This document shows, piece after piece, positions 6,951 to 16,058 of a DNA stretch of 64,000 nt. This DNA comes from Flavobacterium muglaense (lineage in GTDB: Bacteria > Bacteroidota > Bacteroidia > Flavobacteriales > Flavobacteriaceae). The stretch's first letter is position 1, and each line of letters opens with the position of its first letter. A program made the position numbers and the translations under genes. The notes below the pieces were generated by a model. It was not told where the DNA came from. It saw only the letters and a program-made list of their open reading frames with translations, and ran no database searches. The DNA lies in NCBI RefSeq assembly GCF_014305155.1, contig NZ_JACRUK010000015.1, forward strand, positions 1-64,000. Direction: 5' to 3'.

Positions 6951-9900
6951 ATGAGAAAAAAGTATTTAATGCTGATACTATTTTTTTTGGGGATTATTAC
7001 ATGTTATTCCCAAAACACTACAGTAAAAGGTAAAGTAACAGATGCACAAGGCCTACCACTTCCAGGTGCCAACGTCACACTAAAAGGCTCAAAGTCCACT
7101 GTTGCAACAGACATGGATGGAAATTATCAAATTCAAGCCTCAAAAGGAGCCAGCTTAATCTTTTCCTTTCTTGGTTTCACCAATCAAGAGCTTAAAGTTT
7201 CTGGCGCTATTGTAAATGCTTCTTTAAAAGAGGATTCTAATAACAAACTTGACGAAGTCGTAGTTACCGCGATGGGTATTAAAAACAAAACTAAATCATT
7301 AGGGTACGCCAATCAAACGATCAAAGCAGCCGACATTGAGCGCCCCGGACAACTCAATGCGCTTCAAGCCTTACAAGGAAGCATTTCTGGGGTTACCATA
7401 AGTAAAACTTCTGGAGAAGCAGGAGGAGGTGTCGATATTTTAATTAGAGGCGTTTCTTCTTTAAGCACAGGTAGCAACAACCAACCGTTAATTGTTATCG
7501 ATGGAAACCCGGTAAACAATAGCACTATATCTGGAAATGTATTATCCAGTGCGAACAACTCGTCTCCAGGTAGCAACGAGCAGTTTGGTTTTTCAAACCG
7601 TTCCATAGACATCAACCCGAACGACATAGAAAGCTATACCGTATTAAAAGGTGCTGGAGCAACAGCACTTTACGGAATATTAGCCGGTAATGGAGTTATT
7701 ATTATTACCACCAAAAAAGGAAAAGAAGGAAAAACCAAAGTAAACATCTCTTCTAGCGTTACTATGAGCGAGGTAAACAAATACCCAGAACTACAATCGC
7801 AATGGAGAGAAGGATCAGGACTAACTCCAAGAGTTTTGAGTATGGCTGCCAACACCCCATCTGGTATTTCATTTTACCCAGGCTTTACTTCTGGCTTTCA
7901 AACCAATGGTCCAGCATACTCAAGTACGGATGACGCGACAATTAAATTCAGACATTTTTACAAAGATTTCTTCAAAACAGGAATTAATACCACCAACAAT
8001 ATTAGCCTAAGCGGAGGAACCGAAAAAATGAATTACTACGTTTCTGCATCGACCAGCAAAGACGAAGGAATTGTACCCAACACAGCCTATGCCCGTAAAA
8101 CATTAAAATTCAATGGAGGCTACCAATTAGCAGACAATTTAAAATTAGGCACTTCTGTTTCGTATGCAAATTCCGGAGGAATGAGAGCGAACACCGGTGA
8201 TAAATCAATCATGAGTTCCCTTTCTTATTGGTCACCATCGATCGATATTAATGATTATCAAACCGCTACCGGCGGTGAAAAAGACTGGACATCGGGCACC
8301 ATTGACCAACCCGTTTACTTTGCTAAAACCAGTAATTTAGAAGATAATGTAGACCGTTGGATTGCTTCAGCCGACTTAAACTGGCAAGCTAAATCATGGC
8401 TAAACATCACCTACAGAGGAAGCGTTGATAATTATTCTGAAACTAGAAACAGATACGCAGGAGCAGATCTCGACCCAGGTTCTCCCGTAAATGGGTTTAT
8501 TGTCAACGAAAAAATAAATTTCAAAGGATTAAACTCCGATTTATTAATTTCGGCTACTAAGAAATTTGGCGATTTTAATACTTCGGCAATGATTGGGAAT
8601 CAAATTTTCGAAACCAATTCGGATTACGGACTCACAAGAGGTGAAGGATTGCTTTTACCAAAATTCAACAACATCGCAAACACGATTAACAAATATGCTG
8701 TACAAACAAACGAAGTTGTACGAACAGTAGGTTATTTCACTGAATTAAAAGCCGATTATAAAGAGCGAATCTTCATTGCTGCAACAGGCCGTAGAGATTA
8801 CGCTTCAACTTTACCAACTGCTAATCGCGCCTTTAATTATTTCTCATCCAATCTAGCCTTTGTTTTTCATGATTTAATAGACAAAGAAGGAAGCGTTCTT
8901 TCTTTTGGGAAACTACGTGGATCATGGGCGCAAGTGGGCAAAATTCCGCCATTTGGAACAGGACGATACAGCTATCCAGACACTCCTTTCAACGGTGTAG
9001 GTGGTGTAAGTATTGGTACTGTTGATGTTGACCCAAACATCAAAGCCGAAATTGTTACCACAACTGAAATTGGAACCGACTTGCGTTTCTTTCATGATAG
9101 AATACGCTTAGAATACACTTATTTTGATCGAAAAAGTGACGGACAAATCCTAAAAGTAACTTTACCACAAAGTACATCATTAACGGGAACTTGGACAAAC
9201 TCTGGTTCGCTTAAAACCACTGGACATGAATTGACACTGGCTGCTGATATTATTAAAACCAAAGACGTAAAATGGACCGCAATAGCCAACTTTACTGCTT
9301 ATGAAACCGAAGTTTTAGCACTACCCTTTGACAACATTGACTTTGCCTACAATGGCGGAGCAGACATTTACTCTAGAATAAAAGTAGGTGACGCAGCTGG
9401 ATCATTATACGGTAGAACGTGGACTTATGTAAATGGCCAACGCCTTATCGGTACGAACGGACTTCCTGTAATTGCAAAGGACGGCAACGGAGCTGTACTG
9501 TACACCAAGGTTGGAAACGCATTTCCAGACTATGTCTTAACATTAAACAACAACTTTAAATACAAAAACTGGGATCTAGCATTCTTATTCGAATACAAAA
9601 AAGGAGGAGAAGGTTTTGACCCAGCAGAGCGTAACGGAATCAGAAACGGAATCTTAAAAATGACCGAAGATAGAAACCATACACAAGTACTAGAAGGAGT
9701 AAAAGCAGATGGTACAGCCAATGACATTCCTGTAACCATAGACGGAAACAGCTATTATAGAAATACAATTATCAATCAAGCTTCGGAAATATTGATTCAA
9801 GACACTTCGTGGCTAAAACTTAGAAATGTATCATTAACCTATAATTTATCCACCGAAATAGCTTCCAAACTAAAATTATCGAATGCTTCGTTATCAGTAA

Positions 9901-10049
9901 GTGGAAACAACTTCCTTTTATGGACACCATTTAGAGGTTTTGACCCAGAGGGACAACAATTTGGATCAGGAAGTAATGTATATGGCTTCTCTGGTTTAAA
10001 CATTCCATTAACACAATCCTATTCACTAGGCTTAAACATTGGTTTCTAA
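6951..10049 (+). CDS. SusC/RagA-family TonB-dependent outer-membrane transporter
   Basis: The product is 1032 residues: signal peptide (residues 1-20), a carboxypeptidase-D-like regulatory domain (VKGKVTDAQGLPLPGANVTL, about 24-95), then the plug (LDEVVVTAMGIK, LQALQGSISGV, NQPLIVIDGNPV) and a 22-strand barrel ending in SLGLNIGF. SusC proteins import oligosaccharides or peptides bound by their SusD partner, driven by TonB. The gene is 20 nt from the susD-like gene. No glycoside hydrolase, protease or regulator adjoins it, so the substrate cannot be inferred. Confidence 0.93.
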   Translation: MRKKYLMLILFFLGIITCYSQNTTVKGKVTDAQGLPLPGANVTLKGSKSTVATDMDGNYQIQASKGASLIFSFLGFTNQELKVSGAIVNASLKEDSNNKLDEVVVTAMGIKNKTKSLGYANQTIKAADIERPGQLNALQALQGSISGVTISKTSGEAGGGVDILIRGVSSLSTGSNNQPLIVIDGNPVNNSTISGNVLSSANNSSPGSNEQFGFSNRSIDINPNDIESYTVLKGAGATALYGILAGNGVIIITTKKGKEGKTKVNISSSVTMSEVNKYPELQSQWREGSGLTPRVLSMAANTPSGISFYPGFTSGFQTNGPAYSSTDDATIKFRHFYKDFFKTGINTTNNISLSGGTEKMNYYVSASTSKDEGIVPNTAYARKTLKFNGGYQLADNLKLGTSVSYANSGGMRANTGDKSIMSSLSYWSPSIDINDYQTATGGEKDWTSGTIDQPVYFAKTSNLEDNVDRWIASADLNWQAKSWLNITYRGSVDNYSETRNRYAGADLDPGSPVNGFIVNEKINFKGLNSDLLISATKKFGDFNTSAMIGNQIFETNSDYGLTRGEGLLLPKFNNIANTINKYAVQTNEVVRTVGYFTELKADYKERIFIAATGRRDYASTLPTANRAFNYFSSNLAFVFHDLIDKEGSVLSFGKLRGSWAQVGKIPPFGTGRYSYPDTPFNGVGGVSIGTVDVDPNIKAEIVTTTEIGTDLRFFHDRIRLEYTYFDRKSDGQILKVTLPQSTSLTGTWTNSGSLKTTGHELTLAADIIKTKDVKWTAIANFTAYETEVLALPFDNIDFAYNGGADIYSRIKVGDAAGSLYGRTWTYVNGQRLIGTNGLPVIAKDGNGAVLYTKVGNAFPDYVLTLNNNFKYKNWDLAFLFEYKKGGEGFDPAERNGIRNGILKMTEDRNHTQVLEGVKADGTANDIPVTIDGNSYYRNTIINQASEILIQDTSWLKLRNVSLTYNLSTEIASKLKLSNASLSVSGNNFLLWTPFRGFDPEGQQFGSGSNVYGFSGLNIPLTQSYSLGLNIGF

Positions 10050-10069
10050 TCTATTAAAAGACCTGAATT

Positions 10070-11590
10070 ATGAAAAACATACTTAAAATTGCCGGTGTTT
10101 TCACCTTAGCAATATCCCTTTATAGTTGTAGTGATAGTTACTATGACACCAATACGCCAAGTAACGCAGTAGCATCAGAAACGGTTGCAATCAACAACAT
10201 TTTACCATCAGCTATTCAAGCTACGATGAGTGCGCAGTACAGCGCCGCGACAAGTCTAGCGCAAGTAGATCAACATATTGCTTCGGCTTTTAACGATCAA
10301 AATATCGATAAACATTACCAAAATTCACTAGACGAATATTGGAGACTTGTTTACTCAAAGGCCTTACCCAACATCAAGGTACTTGAAGACAAAGCAACGG
10401 CAACAAACTCGAGTTATTATCTCGCTATTGCAAAAGTTCTAAAAGCCATCAACATTGGTTTAACGACAGACTTACATGGAGATGTTCCTTATACCGAAGC
10501 AACGCTTGCTGCCAATAATTATTACCCTAAATACGATGCGCAGCAACTCATTTACACCGATGTAATTAAATTATTAGATGACGCAATTGTATTACTTTCA
10601 AGTCCTAACACGTCTACTTTCACTCCTGGCGCCGACGATTTAATATACAGTGGAAAAGCAGCAAGTTGGACCAAAGCAGCATACACCTTCAAAGCAAGAT
10701 TTCAATTGCATCTAATGAAAGTAAATGGCGGAACAGCTACAGCTACAGCCGTGCTTGCCAGCTTAGCCAAAGGTTTTACTGCAAACACTGATGACTTTCA
10801 ACTGAAATACAACAGTGTAAACACAAATCCGTGGTACCAATCGCAACTGGGCTTATCAACGGGTAATCTAACTTTTTATATTTCAAATCATTTTATAAGC
10901 TACATGAATGGCGGATCAGTCTATCCATTTGCCTCTGCAGCTGTAACGATGGATCCAAGAATGCCATTATTAGTTGATCTTAGCACCTATTCAAGTGCCG
11001 GAATTACAGCGGGTCCAGATCCAACTTTAGTAGCCAACTACATTGGTTCAACAAACGGAACAGGAACTACCTCTAAAACTAAAATAGGAACCCAGTTTTT
11101 TTATTCTAAAATTGATTCACCCCTAGTTTACCTTACCTACGCCGAAGCTAAATTCATGGAAGCCGAAGCACAATTTTTACTAGCGGGAGGTACAGCCACA
11201 TCTACAGGTACTAACGCCGCTTCGTATTCGGCTTATTTAGCTGGGATTGGCGCTAATATGGACAAAATAGGTGTCACATCCACAAACAAAAACAATTATT
11301 TAGCTGATGGATCAATAGCCAAAGGAGCAGCAACACTACAGTTAAAAGACATCATGAGACAAAAGTTCATAGCATTATTCTTAAATCCGGAAACTTTCAG
11401 TGATTATAGACGTTATGACTTCTCTACTAATGCCTTTAAAAACTTAACCATTCCTGCCGCTACCGACCCTTTAAATGGCGGAAAATGGATCAGACGTTTT
11501 GTTTACTCCAGCAACGAAAGAAGCGCAAATGCAGTTAATTATAATTTAAATTTCAAATCCATGATTACCCCAGTATGGTGGGATAAATAA
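10070..11590 (+). CDS. SusD/RagB-family nutrient-binding lipoprotein
   Basis: A 506-residue lipoprotein with lipobox LYSC (C20). It follows the SusD-like type 2 pattern: N-terminal YYDTNTPSNAVAS, TPR-like helices (YLAIAKVLKAINIGLTTDLHGDVPYTEA), the motif YLTYAEAKFMEAEAQF, and late FLNPETFSDYRRYDF. It should cap the SusC barrel at the cell surface and bind the ligand. It is in the susC operon and ends in a terminator. Confidence 0.92.
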   Translation: MKNILKIAGVFTLAISLYSCSDSYYDTNTPSNAVASETVAINNILPSAIQATMSAQYSAATSLAQVDQHIASAFNDQNIDKHYQNSLDEYWRLVYSKALPNIKVLEDKATATNSSYYLAIAKVLKAINIGLTTDLHGDVPYTEATLAANNYYPKYDAQQLIYTDVIKLLDDAIVLLSSPNTSTFTPGADDLIYSGKAASWTKAAYTFKARFQLHLMKVNGGTATATAVLASLAKGFTANTDDFQLKYNSVNTNPWYQSQLGLSTGNLTFYISNHFISYMNGGSVYPFASAAVTMDPRMPLLVDLSTYSSAGITAGPDPTLVANYIGSTNGTGTTSKTKIGTQFFYSKIDSPLVYLTYAEAKFMEAEAQFLLAGGTATSTGTNAASYSAYLAGIGANMDKIGVTSTNKNNYLADGSIAKGAATLQLKDIMRQKFIALFLNPETFSDYRRYDFSTNAFKNLTIPAATDPLNGGKWIRRFVYSSNERSANAVNYNLNFKSMITPVWWDK

Positions 11591-11607
11591 AATTCTATTT
11601 GCAAAAT

Positions 11608-11646
11608 AAAGCCTCAATTTTCTTAAAAAGAAGTTGAGGCTTTTTT
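11608..11646 (+). terminator. terminator of the SusC/SusD operon
   Basis: The stem AAAGCCTCAA / TTGAGGCTTT is followed by TTTTG, 18 nt after the susD stop. Confidence 0.85.
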
Positions 11647-11733
11647 GTTTTCAAACACTTTAAACTAAAATAAAAGATGAAATATCACAACAACTTTGAT
11701 TAGCACCATCAAAAAGCTTTTTAGCATCCACCA

Positions 11734-11777
11734 TACAAAAAAAACAGGCTGTAAGAATAACTCTTACAGCCTGTTTT
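11734..11777 (-). terminator. terminator of the four-gene exported-protein operon
   Basis: A 15-bp perfect stem (AAAACAGGCTGTAAG / CTTACAGCCTGTTTT) lies 20 nt past the minus-strand gene at 11797. On the minus strand it is followed by eight T, so it fits termination leftward, and may also back up the plus-strand terminator. Confidence 0.85.
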
Positions 11778-11796
11778 ACTATAGATTATAATCGGT

Positions 11797-12750
11797 TTAC
11801 CACCAGCCTACAATAGTATAATTTACCACTTCGGCTTTGGCGTAAGCAAGAGAAATATCTCTCGCGGCTTGCATTGCAGCTCTTTCGGCAGCTACATCAT
11901 CTTGGTATACTTTCATTCTAAAGTTCCACTCGCGTTTTTCATCAGCAAGGATTTTAGCCCCAATTTGATTTGAGAAAGCTTGCGCTTCTTTGTAACAACT
12001 AGCACTTGGATCAATCATCGCTAAGTATTCACTAGCGGTAGTCGCTCCATATTGATCTTGGCTACCAACCCAGCTACTTTTTGCATTTGCCAAGTTTGTT
12101 TTACACTCTCTATCAATTTGTTGTTTGTAAATCGTTTTTGTTACTGGAGCTGCTTTAGCATAACATTCTTTACAAGCAGTTGGAATAGTTGCTAACTTGT
12201 ACAAAGCAGCATCATATTGACCTTGTCCTGCAGCACTTTTGGCCTCCGTAATTATAGCATCACATTTTTTATTATAAAAGTCAATAATTTTTAATTTGGC
12301 TTTGCTAATAAACGTTTGATATTGAGGATCATTTGTTTTAATATTCTTTAATGCAGCAATATAAGCTTTGGCCTCATTAGTACCAACGCCTTTTACTGTA
12401 ACCGAATACGAAGAAAATTTGATTCCTTCCATACCATCACCAATATACAAATTAACTCCAAGGGTATACGCTTCCATTGGCGGAGCTGTTGCAGTAATAT
12501 CTTTAGACAATACTTCAATATTAGCTGTAATGATAAATCTAGAATAAGCAGCACTTACTCCCATGCCATTAGCAGTGACAATTTGTGATAATTTATTTTC
12601 TAAATTATTCCTAGCAATATCAGTCAAACCTTCCACGTCGTCAGACACATACGTACTTAATTCTATTTGCGAAGCTGCCTCCACACTCTTGCTTTGTGCC
12701 TTTACTAATGGGACTACAAACAGCAATAAAATTGAAATTATCTTTTTCAT
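11797..12750 (-). CDS. exported protein of unknown function, fourth gene of the operon
   Basis: 317 residues with a signal peptide (IISILLLFVVPLVKAQ). Residues about 25-165 read like an alpha/beta domain of the kind found in CsgG/FlgT/TolB-N-type envelope proteins (VEGLTDIARNNLENKLSQIV). The second half is helical, with paired Cys (KKCD, TACKECYAK, RECK, SCYKEA) and a coiled-coil-like KREWNFRMKVYQDDVAAER, and it ends GWW. The domain likeness is weak inference. It is 16 nt downstream of the DUF6175-like gene. Confidence 0.6.
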   Translation of the reverse strand: MKKIISILLLFVVPLVKAQSKSVEAASQIELSTYVSDDVEGLTDIARNNLENKLSQIVTANGMGVSAAYSRFIITANIEVLSKDITATAPPMEAYTLGVNLYIGDGMEGIKFSSYSVTVKGVGTNEAKAYIAALKNIKTNDPQYQTFISKAKLKIIDFYNKKCDAIITEAKSAAGQGQYDAALYKLATIPTACKECYAKAAPVTKTIYKQQIDRECKTNLANAKSSWVGSQDQYGATTASEYLAMIDPSASCYKEAQAFSNQIGAKILADEKREWNFRMKVYQDDVAAERAAMQAARDISLAYAKAEVVNYTIVGWW

Positions 12751-12766
12751 ATTAATGATTTAATGA

Positions 12767-13714
12767 TTATTTTTCTCCTACAACAATAGAAGCTTGACCA
12801 AGACCTTTGGTCATTAATTTTGCTTCAATTTTAAAAGTGTCTTTTAAATATTTTTGAAGTCCTTTGGCCCAAGCTCTAGCGTCGATAGCTTTACCTGTAG
12901 CATCAAAAAGCGGAATTCTTACTTGCTCAAAAAACAACATGTTCTCTGTAGCATCAGTTGTACTGAAACGTCCTTTTACAGTGTTTTTTTGAACCCAATT
13001 TTCTATTTGAGTCCCTAACTCTTCTCCACCATAATCAGCTTCAAAATCATCAGCAAAAGAATCAAATTTCTTAACTCTTAACGTTATCTCGCGCCCATTA
13101 GCAAATAAATCATCAAAATGACTCATTAATTGCACATTGAAATTATCAATTTGAGACAAAACAGCAGTCTCTAGCATAACTGGCAAAGTAGAACCTATTA
13201 ATTCTTGACCTGTTCCAGAAGCTCCAGCAACTTGCTTATCTGTGTACGAATCTAAACCTTGGATATTAAAAGTGATAGAATGCTTAGGTCCAACAGTATT
13301 TACATTCCAAGTTACTTGCATGATAATATCTGCTTTAGCCACTTTTTTCAATTTATCAATAGGGCTTTCTACAACTGATGCACCTGTTTTTTTCCCGCTA
13401 AGCATAGCGTCTTCAGCTGATTCGCTTTCTAAGGATTTCAAAACCGACTCTAAGTTTTTCAATGGAAAACCTCTAGAAGCCATTAATTCGTTTATCTTAC
13501 TAATTACAATTAGTAAAGCAGCATCTTCTTGTACTGCTCTTTTATAATCCGGTACTTGTACATACGTTCCTTGGTTATCAAAATCAAGCATATACCCTCG
13601 TTGATTACACCAAACATCACTTGGCACTACCATAATTGTAGGTTTCTTAGCCTGGGCATTCATACTTGCCACTGTGGTTAAAAAAACTATTGCTAATAAA
13701 ATTATTCTTTTCAT
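12767..13714 (-). CDS. exported DUF6175-like protein
   Basis: 315 residues with a signal peptide (VFLTTVASMNAQA). The mature start KKPTIMVVPSDVWCNQRGY recalls DUF6175 proteins of Bacteroidetes. Features are a helix-rich AVQEDAALLIVISKINELMA segment, then ADIIMQVTWNVNTVGPKHSI, an edge-strand pattern like that of CsgG-related periplasmic domains. No active site is evident. It is the third gene of the four-gene operon, 76 nt after the 169-residue gene. Confidence 0.65.
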   Translation of the reverse strand: MKRIILLAIVFLTTVASMNAQAKKPTIMVVPSDVWCNQRGYMLDFDNQGTYVQVPDYKRAVQEDAALLIVISKINELMASRGFPLKNLESVLKSLESESAEDAMLSGKKTGASVVESPIDKLKKVAKADIIMQVTWNVNTVGPKHSITFNIQGLDSYTDKQVAGASGTGQELIGSTLPVMLETAVLSQIDNFNVQLMSHFDDLFANGREITLRVKKFDSFADDFEADYGGEELGTQIENWVQKNTVKGRFSTTDATENMLFFEQVRIPLFDATGKAIDARAWAKGLQKYLKDTFKIEAKLMTKGLGQASIVVGEK

Positions 13715-13790
13715 TATTGTATTATTTTCGTTTTATAAAATGTCATTTGTAGCACCCTCGGATTGTGTTGCTATTTAATTACTCAAGATT

Positions 13791-14300
13791 TTAGAAACCA
13801 CTAGTAAGTGATTTAATAACACCCGCTTTCTCTAAGTCTTTTCTTAACTCAGTGATATTAACTGCAACGATTACACCAATTTTATATTCTTTACCAATTT
13901 TCATGCGATCTTCAGCACCTACAGCACCGTCATTAGAAAGAGAAACATACTTCATGTAATTTCCACCATCCTTAAAAAAGGGCTTAAAGAAATCTTCTTT
14001 TTCGTTTTCAACATTCAAACTATTTGCCAACGGACTTTGTCCAGGAACACCAGATATCCCTGTGAATCCCTTAAAAATAATTCCGTGAACAGCATTCTTC
14101 TTTGCTTGTTCTGTAGCTACGTCTGGATTTTTAGAATAAGACCAAACTTTAATCAAGTAGGTTCCCTGTACCCCTGTTTGAACAGCTTCGACTTCGTATC
14201 TCCATGCTTGAGTATCCTTATCGGCTTTACGTGATTGCGCTGCACTTCCATTAGAAAAACCAACTAACAATAGGGCAATAATAATTTTAATGTATTTCAT
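13791..14300 (-). CDS. small exported protein, LPP20/FlgT-like fold suspected
   Basis: 169 residues with a signal peptide (LLLVGFSNGSAAQ). The pattern TYLIKVWSYSKNPDVATEQAKKNAVHGIIFKGF, strands then a helix rich in Ala/Lys, is typical of LPP20 or FlgT N-type envelope domains; this is a fold guess, not a family match. The C-terminus is AVNITELRKDLEKAGVIKSL. It is the second gene of the operon, separated from the first by a hairpin at 14324-14358. Confidence 0.55.
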   Translation of the reverse strand: MKYIKIIIALLLVGFSNGSAAQSRKADKDTQAWRYEVEAVQTGVQGTYLIKVWSYSKNPDVATEQAKKNAVHGIIFKGFTGISGVPGQSPLANSLNVENEKEDFFKPFFKDGGNYMKYVSLSNDGAVGAEDRMKIGKEYKIGVIVAVNITELRKDLEKAGVIKSLTSGF

Positions 14301-14323
14301 TTGTTTGAATTTAAATATTTATA

Positions 14324-14358
14324 AAAACCCTACAAAGCTCCTAAAGAGAGCTTGTAGG
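14324..14358 (-). terminator. hairpin within the exported-protein operon
   Basis: An 11-12-bp stem (CCTACAAAGCTC / GAGCTTGTAGG) with a run of T on the minus strand lies between the 415-residue gene and the 169-residue gene. It could cause partial termination, so that the first gene is made in excess. Confidence 0.6.
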
Positions 14359-14378
14359 ATTATTTATGGATGCTACAA

Positions 14379-15626
14379 CTAATTAATTTGTCTAATCAAC
14401 ATACCTGAATAGAATTTTCCTCCTCCTTCAAATAAAGTTCCTTCAAGTGCTTTTTTTCCACCATCTGCATTATCTTCATCCAGTAGTCCCGCGTTAAAAC
14501 GGTTATCCCAAATGTTATCTTTGTCAACTTTAATAACACCTTTCTTTTTGTACTCGATAATACCAGTTTTAGGATCCATATTAGCTTCTAATACTTCAAA
14601 TTTCTCTCCACCTTCTAATCCTTCTTTCAAACCAATCTTAGCACTTAATGGACTCGCAGAGTACAAAGGTGTTTTAGTTTTAAAGACATCGTATTTCTTT
14701 TGAAGCTTAGCATAAACATGATCAATATTTCTAGCAACAGAAAGTTCGATAATTTGATTTTCTGTTCTTTTTTCAGATAAAGAAAAAGTAACTAAACTGC
14801 TAGCGCTTTCTGATCCAATGAATTCTAGCTGAAACAAATCTGAAGAATCGAAACTAGCTTTTTTAGCCGCCGCTTGTGGATCGGCCGCATTGTCTAACCA
14901 GTAATCTTGATAAAAAGTACCACTTGTTACATCATCCCATTTTAATTTGTATAAAAAAGAAGTCGTCCATACTGAGTACCCTACTTTCGCTTGATCATAC
15001 GCTTTATCAGCTACAGCAATTGCTTTAGAACGCAACATGGCAATACTAATTTTATTAGCCGTTAAAATTGCTGCATCTCTAGCTACTCTAGCAACTGGTT
15101 CATTTTCAATAAACTTCATTTTAGAAACAACCACAAACGTATTGTTGATCAAATCTAAACCTGCCGTTTGCAATAAAGCCTTCCCTTCTGCTGATGCCGA
15201 AGCCGTTTTCATATCAGTAAATGAAGCATTAACCAGCCCTCTTTCTCCAATTAAGTCAATATCAAATGTACCATTGGCTTTACGGTTAAACCATTTAGCC
15301 ACCATTTTGTTCGCAACTTTAGTTTTCTTTAAATAAGTAGTAACAACTTCGATCATTTCCGCTTCTGAAGCATCATCTTTTGCGCCATATTTTTTAGCAT
15401 CAAATGATTTTTCTCCTACACTATGATTGTCATATTTATCAGGAAAAGGTGCATTATAATATGCTTTTATTACCTGTTCCTTCTTAGGAAAGCTTTCTGA
15501 TTCGATTAAAATAGTATGCAAAGAACTCCTGCGATATTTAACCTCTTTTAGGTCTTTGTTTGATTGTGAGTAGCCATTAAAACTTGCTACTGCTAAGATT
15601 AGTAAAAATGAACTTTTAAGCTTCAT
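14379..15626 (-). CDS. exported protein of unknown function, first gene of the operon
   Basis: 415 residues with a signal peptide (LILAVASFNGYSQ). The N-terminus KYRRSSLHTILIES is a memorable conserved-looking motif. A helical Ala-rich centre (ARVARDAAILTANKISIAML) and a SLSEKRTENQIIELSVARNIDHVY strand-helix segment follow. The C-terminal part holds SAKIGLKEGLEGGEKFEVLE, resembling a small beta-barrel, and it ends YSGMLIRQIN. No enzyme motif. It leads a four-gene block of exported proteins, so a shared envelope complex is plausible but unproven. Confidence 0.6.
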   Translation of the reverse strand: MKLKSSFLLILAVASFNGYSQSNKDLKEVKYRRSSLHTILIESESFPKKEQVIKAYYNAPFPDKYDNHSVGEKSFDAKKYGAKDDASEAEMIEVVTTYLKKTKVANKMVAKWFNRKANGTFDIDLIGERGLVNASFTDMKTASASAEGKALLQTAGLDLINNTFVVVSKMKFIENEPVARVARDAAILTANKISIAMLRSKAIAVADKAYDQAKVGYSVWTTSFLYKLKWDDVTSGTFYQDYWLDNAADPQAAAKKASFDSSDLFQLEFIGSESASSLVTFSLSEKRTENQIIELSVARNIDHVYAKLQKKYDVFKTKTPLYSASPLSAKIGLKEGLEGGEKFEVLEANMDPKTGIIEYKKKGVIKVDKDNIWDNRFNAGLLDEDNADGGKKALEGTLFEGGGKFYSGMLIRQIN

Positions 15627-16058
15627 AAGGTTTGTTTGTTTCTTACTCTTAAGGATTTAGAGTTATTCCCCGTTTTTTATTGTGTTTTCTGGACTACACA
15701 TCATTACTAAAATTTCAAAAAAAAAATCCCACTATAATTCTACACAGCAACACTTAGGATCTAAGTATTTACTTGTTATAAAATTATAATATGATTTTGT
15801 TTTCAACCGCAAACCTAGGAATTTATTTAATAAAAAAAAATTTGTTTTTTAATAAAAATTGTACTGCAGCATTCTGTTTCAATTTAAACACGCCAAAAAT
15901 AATTCGCCTCTAACTTGTCTCCATATTTTGTTTTCAAAACGATGTCCTTTTTAGATTCGAAAATAGAGTTTGAAACATTTCATCAAAAAATACTATCTTT
16001 ACACATTAAACGTTTTAAGAACTTAAGTTGTGCGCGTCACAACACTACATATAAAATT
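15627..16058. other. divergent intergenic region
   Basis: It separates the minus-strand exported-protein operon from ricT. It is very AT-rich with long A runs (15717-15726, 15831-15840). A candidate ricT promoter is TTTG at 15969-15972 with TATCTTTA at 15994-16001. No RNA gene was seen. Confidence 0.5.

Noticed and set aside
15915..16058. N-terminal extension of ricT
   Set aside because: The sequence is not conserved-looking and contains the candidate promoter.
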